From the NCBI GenBank assembly GCA_029778515.1, contig JAKOQD010000226.1:1-19444 (forward strand): a stretch of DNA of 19,444 nt, read 5' to 3'. Positions 13,914 through 19,444 of this stretch are shown here, in pieces. Every line of letters begins with the position of its first letter. The first letter of the stretch is position 1. The notes under the pieces were generated by a model. That model ran no database searches. It had not been told where the DNA came from and saw only the letters and a program-made list of their open reading frames with translations. The translations under genes were made by a program, and so were the position numbers. This DNA is from Actinomycetes bacterium (GTDB taxonomy: Bacteria > Actinomycetota > Actinomycetes > Propionibacteriales > Propionibacteriaceae).

Positions 13914-16562
13914 CTAGAACGAGCGCAGTACCGCGCCGTGCCGGGCTGCTGCCAGCGCAACGGCCGCATCGCGCGCCGCGGCGGTCTCCACGTCGGTGAG
14001 GGTGCGGTCGGACGCACGGAAGCGCAGCGCAAACGCGAGCGAGCGGTGTCCCTCTGGAACCTGCCCACCGGTGAACACGTCGAACAGCGCGATCGTCTCC
14101 AGCAGCTCCCCCGCTCCTTCGATGAGGGCCTGTTGCACCTCACCGGCACCGACCTCGTTCGGCACCACCACGGCGACGTCCTCCTTGGCCACCGGATGGC
14201 CCGAGACTGGCAGGATCGATCCGCCGACCGGTGCAAGCCGAACCAGTGCATCGAGGTCGAGTTCGACCGCAGCCGTGCGCGCGGGCAGCCCGAACGCAGC
14301 GACCACCGCCGGGTGCAGTTCACCGGCGTGCCCGATCGCCTCGCCCGCAACCACCAACTCGGCGCAGCGGCCCGGATGCCAAGGCGCGAACTCCGCGCTG
14401 CGACGCTCGACCGCGGCACCGACGGTCTTGGCTGCGATGTCGGCGAAAGCGAACGCCTGCGTCCAGCCGGCGGGCACGGCCGCGCCCTGCCAGCCCGCAC
14501 GCCGCCACTGCCCGGTGAGGACAGCGGCCAGCAGTCGTGGCTGATCGGGCAGTACCGCGTCGATGGCGGCCAGCTCGGCGTCGGACGGACGTCCGGTCAC
14601 CGCGGGGATCGGCGCCGGGTCGCTGGAGACTGCGCGGAACACCCGTCCGGCCTCGAACAGCGCAAGGTCGTCGTTGCCGCGGGAGGTGTTGCGGTTCACC
14701 GCGGCCAGCAGACCCGGCAGGATCGTCGTCCGCAGATAGGGCTGGGTCTCGGCGAGCGGGTTCGCCAGCCGCACCAGAGCGCGCCGGGGATCGGCGCCGG
14801 CGAGGCCGAGCCGATCCAGGTCTTCGCTCGACCCGAACGGGAAAGTCAGCACCTCGACGAAGCCGCTGGTGGCCAGCGCGTGGCCCACGGCGCGCCGCGC
14901 CGCCTGGTCGCGGGTCAGCCCGCGTCCAACCGGTGCCGGCGGCACAATCGAAGGGATCTGGTCGAAGCCGACCTTGCGGCCGACCTCCTCGACGTAGTCG
15001 TACGGATCGACCAGGTCGGGACGCCAGGTGGGCGGCGTTAGCTTCAAGGACCGGCCTGAGATCCCGGCCTGCGCCGGAATGACAGTGGGTTGGGGCGCCG
15101 GAATGACAGTGGGTTGGGGCGCCGGGATGACAGTGGGTTGGGACGTAGGGCTGACGGTCGGTTGGGACTGCCCCGCAGCCACCGTGGGCTCGTCCGTGAC
15201 CGTGACACCGCTCGCTAGCAAGATCTCGACCACGCGCTCGGCGGGGACATCGACGCCCAGGATCTTCGACGGCAAATCGGACGGAATCACCTGTTCCGGC
15301 ATCGCCGGCACCGCACCGGCCACGGTCTCCGCGTCCGACAGCGTGCCGCCGGCCAACTCCACCAACAGCGACGCAGCCAGGTGCGCAGCGCTGTAGGCAG
15401 CGTTCGGGTCGACGCCGCGGTGGAAGCGCTTGGATGCCTCCGAAGGCAGGTTGTGCCGACGCAGCGTGTGCGAGATCGTGACGGCTTCGAAGTTCGCAGC
15501 CTCGACCACCACATCGGTGGTGGTGTCGCGCAGTTCGGTCGACTGACCGCCCATCACGCCAGCGAGGCCGATCGGACCGGAAGCGTCGGTGATCAGCAGA
15601 TCATCGGGGTCGAGCGTTCTGGTGACGTCGTCGAGGGTGACCAGCGTCTCGCCCGCCGCGGCCTTGCGTACCACGATCGGCCCGCGCAGCAGGGAAGCGT
15701 CGTAGGCGTGCAGCGGCTGGCCGGTCTCAAGCATCACGTAGTTGGTGATGTCGACCGGGAGTGAGATCGAGCGCATGCCGGCCATCACGAGCCGGCGAGC
15801 CATCCAGCGCGGGGTCGGCCGGGACGGGTCGATGCCGGCCACGCTCAGCGCCACGAACAGCGGACAGGCCGGATCGTCTAGCCGCACCTGGTAGCCGTCC
15901 GCCTTGGCAGCCGGCGTCGGTCGGTTGATCACATCGGTGAACGCGACCCCCAGGTTCTGCGCGGACTCTCTGGCCAGACCACGGATCGAAAGGCAGTAGC
16001 CGATGTCGGGGCTGACGTCGATGTCGAGCACGTCGTCGCGCAGGTGCAGCACGCCGGCCGGATCGTCACCTGGCTGCAACGCGCGACCGGAGTCGTCGAC
16101 GGCAGGCAGCACGATGATGCCGGTGTGGTCGTGGCCGATGCCCAGTTCGTCCTCGGCGCAGATCATGCCGTCCGAAACGTGCCCGTAGGTCTTGCGGGCG
16201 GCGATGGCGAACCCTCCGGCCAGCACTGCACCGGGCAGCGAAACGACCACCAGGTCGCCCACAACGAAGTTGAGCGCGCCGCAGACCACGCTGCGGCAAC
16301 CCTGCGGATAGTCCGGGTGCGGCTCGTTGTGCTCGGGACCGACGTCCACCTGGACCCAGCGGATGACCTTGCCGTTCTTCTGCGGCTCGTCCACAGTGGC
16401 CAGGACGCGGCCGACGACCACCGGACCGGTGATCTCGGCGCCGACGGTCTCCACCTTCTCGACTTCGAGGCCGGCGCGAATCAGCACCTCGCCGAGTTCG
16501 CGTCCGGTGATGCCCGCGGGCAACTCGACGTGCTCGGCCAGCCAACTCAGCGGCGCCTTCAT
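13914..16562 (-). CDS. pheT: Phenylalanyl-tRNA synthetase beta chain with repeat insertion in the B5 domain
   Basis: Beta subunit of the alpha2-beta2 enzyme that charges tRNA-Phe; 882 aa, about 40-50 longer than typical actinobacterial PheT. Domains in order: tRNA-binding OB fold (about 45-155, VVVGRVLATVDEP), B3/B4 editing domain (about 225-380), B5 (about 415-530), catalytic-like core (about 545-780) and C-terminal FDX-ACB anticodon domain (about 785-882, HPVAKEDVAVVV). The excess is a low-complexity insert at about 459-503, in the B5 hairpin between SGVTVTDE and LKLTPPTWRPDL, built from 8-residue PTVIPAPQ units and ending VIPAQAGISG. The start is the ATG overlapping the pheS stop in ATGA (16559-16562), with AAGGGA just upstream. 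The frame is open through the insert, so the protein is probably made. Confidence 0.95.
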   Translation of the reverse strand: MKAPLSWLAEHVELPAGITGRELGEVLIRAGLEVEKVETVGAEITGPVVVGRVLATVDEPQKNGKVIRWVQVDVGPEHNEPHPDYPQGCRSVVCGALNFVVGDLVVVSLPGAVLAGGFAIAARKTYGHVSDGMICAEDELGIGHDHTGIIVLPAVDDSGRALQPGDDPAGVLHLRDDVLDIDVSPDIGYCLSIRGLARESAQNLGVAFTDVINRPTPAAKADGYQVRLDDPACPLFVALSVAGIDPSRPTPRWMARRLVMAGMRSISLPVDITNYVMLETGQPLHAYDASLLRGPIVVRKAAAGETLVTLDDVTRTLDPDDLLITDASGPIGLAGVMGGQSTELRDTTTDVVVEAANFEAVTISHTLRRHNLPSEASKRFHRGVDPNAAYSAAHLAASLLVELAGGTLSDAETVAGAVPAMPEQVIPSDLPSKILGVDVPAERVVEILLASGVTVTDEPTVAAGQSQPTVSPTSQPTVIPAPQPTVIPAPQPTVIPAQAGISGRSLKLTPPTWRPDLVDPYDYVEEVGRKVGFDQIPSIVPPAPVGRGLTRDQAARRAVGHALATSGFVEVLTFPFGSSEDLDRLGLAGADPRRALVRLANPLAETQPYLRTTILPGLLAAVNRNTSRGNDDLALFEAGRVFRAVSSDPAPIPAVTGRPSDAELAAIDAVLPDQPRLLAAVLTGQWRRAGWQGAAVPAGWTQAFAFADIAAKTVGAAVERRSAEFAPWHPGRCAELVVAGEAIGHAGELHPAVVAAFGLPARTAAVELDLDALVRLAPVGGSILPVSGHPVAKEDVAVVVPNEVGAGEVQQALIEGAGELLETIALFDVFTGGQVPEGHRSLAFALRFRASDRTLTDVETAAARDAAVALAAARHGAVLRSF
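15073..15168 (-). repeat. Four 24-bp tandem repeats inside pheT
   Basis: Units occupy 15073-15096, 15097-15120, 15121-15144 and 15145-15168. The first two are identical, the third differs at two bases and the fourth at five more. Each encodes one 8-residue PTVIPAPQ-type unit (fourth: PTVSPTSQ); a further diverged PTV lies upstream in the protein. At 15062-15083 the array runs into an imperfect palindrome, ATCCCGGCCTGCGCCGGAAT plus GAC, the dispersed-repeat core related to that at 4667-4684. Confidence 0.9.
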
Positions 16563-17647
16563 CGTGCCATTCCCTTCAGTGAGCGGCTGAACCGCACATC
16601 TCCCTCGACCATGTCGCGCATGTCGGCGGCGTTGTTGCGGAACATCAGCGTGCGTTCGATACCCATGCCGAACGCGAAGCCGGAGTACACCTCGGTGTCG
16701 ATGCCGCAGGCTGCCAGCACCCGCGGGTTCACGACGCCGCAGCCGCCCCACTCGATCCAGCCCTGCGACTTACAGGTGCGGCACGGCGCATCCGGGTTGC
16801 CCACCGACTCGCCCTTGCAGACGAAGCACTTCAGGTCGACCTCAGCGGACGGCTCAGTGAACGGGAAATAGTGCGGACGCATCCGGGTCTCGACCTCGTC
16901 GCCGAACATCGAGCGGGCCAGGTGATCCAGCGTCCCCTTCAGGTGCGCAAGGGAGATCCCCTTGTCAACGCACAATCCCTCGATCTGGTGGAAGACCGGG
17001 ACGTGGGTGGCGTCGAACTCGTCAGCGCGGTAGACCTTGCCCGGGCAGACCACGTAGATCGGCAGCTCACGGTCGAGCATCGAGCGGATCTGCACGGGCG
17101 ACGTGTGCGTCCGCATCACGATGTGCTGCTCGATCGGGTCCACGAACAGGGTGTCGGTCGTGCCCCGGGCGGGATGGTCGGGGCCGATGTTCAAGGCGTC
17201 GAAGTTGAGCCACTCCCCCTCGGCCTCCGGACCTTCGGCGATCTCCCAGCCCATGGCGGTGAACACATCGCCCATCAGGTCCATCAGCGCCGTGATCGGG
17301 TGCCGCGCACCCTCGGGAGCCAACTCGACCGGCAGGGTGACGTCGACGCGCTCAGTGATCAGCTGGCGCTCCAGTTCAGCCGCGCCGATCTCGGCTTCAC
17401 GGGCGGCGAGCGCCGCGGCCACCTGGCCGCGGGCCACACCAAGACGCTGCCCGGCCTCCTTGCGCTCCGGACCGGGGATCGAGCCGATCGCCCGGTTCGC
17501 CAGCGCGAGCGGAGCCTTGTCGCCGGTGTGCGCGAGCCGGACGGCCTTCAGTTCGGCGCTCGAGCCCGCGGCGGCGAAGGCTGCCAGAGCTCCGGCGACC
17601 ATCTCGTCGATTGCGGACTGGCTCAGTTCGGCCTGCTCACCGGACAT
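16559..17647 (-). CDS. pheS: Phenylalanyl-tRNA synthetase alpha chain
   Basis: Catalytic alpha subunit of the class II enzyme; pairs with PheT. 362 aa, normal length. N-terminal coiled-coil arm (1-90) for tRNA binding, then motif 1 around HPITALMDLMGDVF, motif 2 with VYRADEFDATHVPVFHQIEG (205-224) and motif 3 with FAFGMGIERTLMFRNN (324-339). Residues 274-292 carry four cysteines (CFVC...CRTC) in an insert that could bind a metal; I recall this form in other actinobacteria, so it is probably not unusual. The ATG at 17647 is preceded by GAGGAG with 10-nt spacing. It begins 20 bp after the methyltransferase stop and overlaps pheT by ATGA. Confidence 0.96.
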   Translation of the reverse strand: MSGEQAELSQSAIDEMVAGALAAFAAAGSSAELKAVRLAHTGDKAPLALANRAIGSIPGPERKEAGQRLGVARGQVAAALAAREAEIGAAELERQLITERVDVTLPVELAPEGARHPITALMDLMGDVFTAMGWEIAEGPEAEGEWLNFDALNIGPDHPARGTTDTLFVDPIEQHIVMRTHTSPVQIRSMLDRELPIYVVCPGKVYRADEFDATHVPVFHQIEGLCVDKGISLAHLKGTLDHLARSMFGDEVETRMRPHYFPFTEPSAEVDLKCFVCKGESVGNPDAPCRTCKSQGWIEWGGCGVVNPRVLAACGIDTEVYSGFAFGMGIERTLMFRNNAADMRDMVEGDVRFSRSLKGMAR

Positions 17648-17667
17648 GCGTTGAGTGCTCCTCAAAT

Positions 17668-18531
17668 TCAGTTGGACGCACGCTGCGCGCTGGCGCTGGC
17701 GTACAGGCACACCGCCGCCGCGGTGGCCAGGTTCAAGCTCTCGGCCTGGCCGTAGATCGGCACGGCCACGGTGTGGTCGGCCAGCGCCAGGTGTTCCACC
17801 GGCAGGCCCCAGGACTCGTTGCCCATCACCCAGGCGGTGGGCTTCTCCAAGTCGGCGTCCAGATCGGTCAGATCGGTGCCGGCGGCCCCGTCCGTGGCGA
17901 AGATCTGCATGCCGGCCTTGCGGCAGGCCTCGATGGCCTCGCCAAGATCGACCCCGACGACGATCGGCAGGTGGAAGATGCTCCCCACGCTGGCCCGGAC
18001 GACCTTCGGGTTGTACACCTCGACCGAGTCCGAGCTCAGGATGACCGCGTCCGCACCGAACGCGTCCGCGCACCGGATGACCGTGCCGGCATTTCCGGGA
18101 TCGCGCACCTGGGCGCAGATCACCACCAGCGAGACGTCCTTGCGGCGGTGCTTCTTCTTCGGCTTGTCCGAGTCCTTGGGCTTCTTGCCGACGACGGCCT
18201 TGAGCGGCACGTCCACGGCATTGGCCACCGCCACCACGCCCTGCGGCGTAACCGTGTCGGTCATCGTCGCCAGGTTCTGCTCGGAAACGCCGTAGTAGGC
18301 GACCCCCGCAGCCTTCGCCTGGTCGAGCAGGTCGGAGTTGTCGATGGCCGCGTCCCAGCGGAAGTAGACCGCGTCCACCACCCCAGGCAGGCGCAGTGCC
18401 TCGCGGACGGCCTGGCGGCCCTCAACCAGGAACTTGCCAGTCTCTTTCCGCTCCTGGCGGCGTTGCAGCGCCCGAGCCGCGCGCAGGACAGCCTGCGACG
18501 GCTCGGGTAGCTCGATCGAAGCGACGCTCAT
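17668..18531 (-). CDS. SpoU (TrmH) family RNA 2'-O-methyltransferase
   Basis: SAM-dependent enzyme that methylates a ribose 2'-hydroxyl in rRNA or tRNA. The 287-aa protein has an N-terminal substrate-binding domain (about 25-110, FLVEGRQAVREAL) and a C-terminal SPOUT knot with motif 1 RDPGNAGTVIR (143-153), motif 2 VMGNESWGLP (235-244) and motif 3 PIYGQAESLNLATAAAV (258-274). A Lys-rich linker (116-132, KKPKDSDKPKKKHRRKD) separates the domains. Its position between rplT and pheS matches the tsnR-like gene of mycobacteria, often annotated as 23S rRNA methyltransferase; the target site is not known from sequence. It lies 15 bp after rplT without a clear Shine-Dalgarno, so coupling is likely. 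Confidence 0.92.
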   Translation of the reverse strand: MSVASIELPEPSQAVLRAARALQRRQERKETGKFLVEGRQAVREALRLPGVVDAVYFRWDAAIDNSDLLDQAKAAGVAYYGVSEQNLATMTDTVTPQGVVAVANAVDVPLKAVVGKKPKDSDKPKKKHRRKDVSLVVICAQVRDPGNAGTVIRCADAFGADAVILSSDSVEVYNPKVVRASVGSIFHLPIVVGVDLGEAIEACRKAGMQIFATDGAAGTDLTDLDADLEKPTAWVMGNESWGLPVEHLALADHTVAVPIYGQAESLNLATAAAVCLYASASAQRASN

Positions 18532-18546
18532 GGCCGGCGGTTGCGC

Positions 18547-18915
18547 TCAGGCAACCTGAGCCGGCTGGTTCTCCTTGGCCACCTGCACGAGCGCGGCAAA
18601 GGCCACCGAGTCGTTCACTGCGAGCTCGGCCAGGATCTTGCGATCGACCTCGACGCCAGCGTTCTTCAGACCGTTGATGAAACGGTTGTAGGTCATGCCC
18701 TCCGCGCGGCAAGCAGCGTTGATCCGCTGGATCCAGAGCTTGCGGAAGTCACCCTTGCGGGCGCGACGATCGCGGTAGGCGTAGGTGTAGGAATGCAGCA
18801 GCTGTTCCTTGGCCTTGCGGTACAGCCGGGAACGCTGGCCCCGGTAGCCCGAGGCTTGGTCCAGAACCTCGCGACGCTTCTTCTGCGCGTTGACGGAACG
18901 CTTCACGCGTGCCAT
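18547..18915 (-). CDS. rplT: 50S ribosomal protein L20
   Basis: Basic 122-aa protein binding 23S rRNA early in 50S assembly. Family hallmarks are MARVKR at the start, [20 protein letters not shown] (41-60 region), [19 protein letters not shown] and [20 protein letters not shown]. Length is normal; the last residues (KENQPAQVA) are variable in the family. ATG at 18915 has AGGAG about 9 nt upstream. It follows rpmI by 39 bp in the conserved infC-rpmI-rplT operon. I see no L20-type autoregulatory pseudoknot in the short intergenic gaps. Confidence 0.98.
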   Translation of the reverse strand: MARVKRSVNAQKKRREVLDQASGYRGQRSRLYRKAKEQLLHSYTYAYRDRRARKGDFRKLWIQRINAACRAEGMTYNRFINGLKNAGVEVDRKILAELAVNDSVAFAALVQVAKENQPAQVA

Positions 18916-18954
18916 ATCAGTTACTCCTGTGTTGTTCGATCGTGGGTGGGTGCG

Positions 18955-19161
18955 TCACTTGGCCTTGTAGCTGCCAAGCAGGCGACGTGCCTTCTTGGCG
19001 TCGCCCTTGGCCACGACCTTGTCGCCGTCGAGGCGTCGCGTCTGGCTGGTCGGCTTGTGCTCGTTCAGGTGCATCTTGCCGGCCTGGCGGTGCATGACCT
19101 TGCCCGTGCCGGTGAGGCGAAAGCGCTTCTTGGCACCCGAATGGGTCTTCATCTTCGGCAT
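18955..19161 (-). CDS. rpmI: 50S ribosomal protein L35
   Basis: Small basic 68-aa component of the large subunit. The sequence [20 protein letters not shown] and the HLNEHK segment are diagnostic. The ATG at 19161 has AAGGA about 9 nt upstream; the upstream open frame within the infC tail is not homologous. It sits 34 bp after infC and 39 bp before rplT, consistent with a single transcript. Confidence 0.98.
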   Translation of the reverse strand: MPKMKTHSGAKKRFRLTGTGKVMHRQAGKMHLNEHKPTSQTRRLDGDKVVAKGDAKKARRLLGSYKAK

Positions 19162-19195
19162 CTGCTGAGTCCTTCTCTTCTCTTCTTTCAGGTCT

Positions 19196-19444
19196 TTACA
19201 GGTCGATGTCGGGGTCCATGTTGTCGGCTGGCCCCCGCTTCTTCTTCGGCTTGGTGTCAGCTGCGGCGTGGGCGGCGCGAATCTCGGCCTCCTGCTGCCG
19301 TTCGGCCTCGGTCTTGGCGGCCCGGTCGGCAGCCTTGGCCGCCTTCGCGGCTTCGACCTCAACCTTGGCCTCGGTCTTCTTGCGGGTCGGCGACAGCACC
19401 ATGATCATGTTCCGGCCGTCCTGCTTGGGCGCGGACTCGATGAA
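19196..19444 (-). CDS. infC: Translation initiation factor IF-3, C-terminal part (partial)
   Basis: The last 82 residues of IF-3 run off the right edge. The conserved end of the C-terminal domain is [19 protein letters not shown] (usual form PKQDGRNM), which contacts the 30S P-site platform. It is followed by an Ala/Lys/Glu-rich extension of about 60 residues ending NMDPDIDL, the charged tail that actinobacterial IF-3 proteins often carry. First gene of the infC-rpmI-rplT group here. The start codon and N-terminal domain are outside the window. Confidence 0.95.
   Translation of the reverse strand, partial: FIESAPKQDGRNMIMVLSPTRKKTEAKVEVEAAKAAKAADRAAKTEAERQQEAEIRAAHAAADTKPKKKRGPADNMDPDIDL

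Noticed and set aside
16738..16790. Four-cysteine insert of PheS as a novel metal site
   Set aside because: CxxC-x11-CxxC inserts at this place are, as I recall, common in other actinobacterial PheS proteins, so it is noted in the gene entry but not raised as new.

Overview
The window comes from a high-GC actinobacterium. The 16S/23S sequences, the gene order infC-rpmI-rplT-SpoU methyltransferase-pheS-pheT next to an argCJBD..RH cluster, and the dispersed repeats all suggest Propionibacteriaceae or a close relative. That placement is from recall and was not tested by alignment. Nearly all genes are on the minus strand.

Layout by coordinate: (1) 1-2820 is the start of an rRNA operon read on the minus strand: three tandem promoters, a structured leader with a boxA-like motif, 16S rRNA, a spacer without tRNAs, and the first ~316 nt of 23S rRNA. 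(2) 2821-4086 is tyrS; a small conserved-looking plus-strand gene of unknown function diverges from it (4160-4492). (3) 4493-4768 is a repeat-rich gap between convergent genes. (4) 4769-11039 is an arginine operon transcribed argC-argJ-argB-argD-argR-argH, mostly with 4-base stop/start overlaps, led by a putative tandem ArgR operator sitting on a leaderless promoter. argF and argG are absent. (5) 11064-12363 on the plus strand looks like a collapsed haem cluster: the 3' end of hemQ, about ten codons of hemH, the cofactor domain of hemC, then an apparently complete hemD. (6) 12652-13431 is a HAD-IIA phosphatase gene. (7) 13432-13913 holds a probable frameshifted orphan gene and a repeat remnant. 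(8) 13914-19444 is pheT, pheS, a SpoU-family methyltransferase, rplT, rpmI and the 3' end of infC.

Most of the window is translation and arginine biosynthesis housekeeping. I see no defence, mobile or secretion system. The unusual content is genome erosion and repeat activity: a dispersed palindromic repeat has entered the B5 domain of pheT and is translated as tandem PTVIPAPQ units, a different dispersed repeat forms the C-terminal tail of ArgB, a relative of the pheT repeat is tandemly duplicated after argH, and the haem genes have been fused by deletions.
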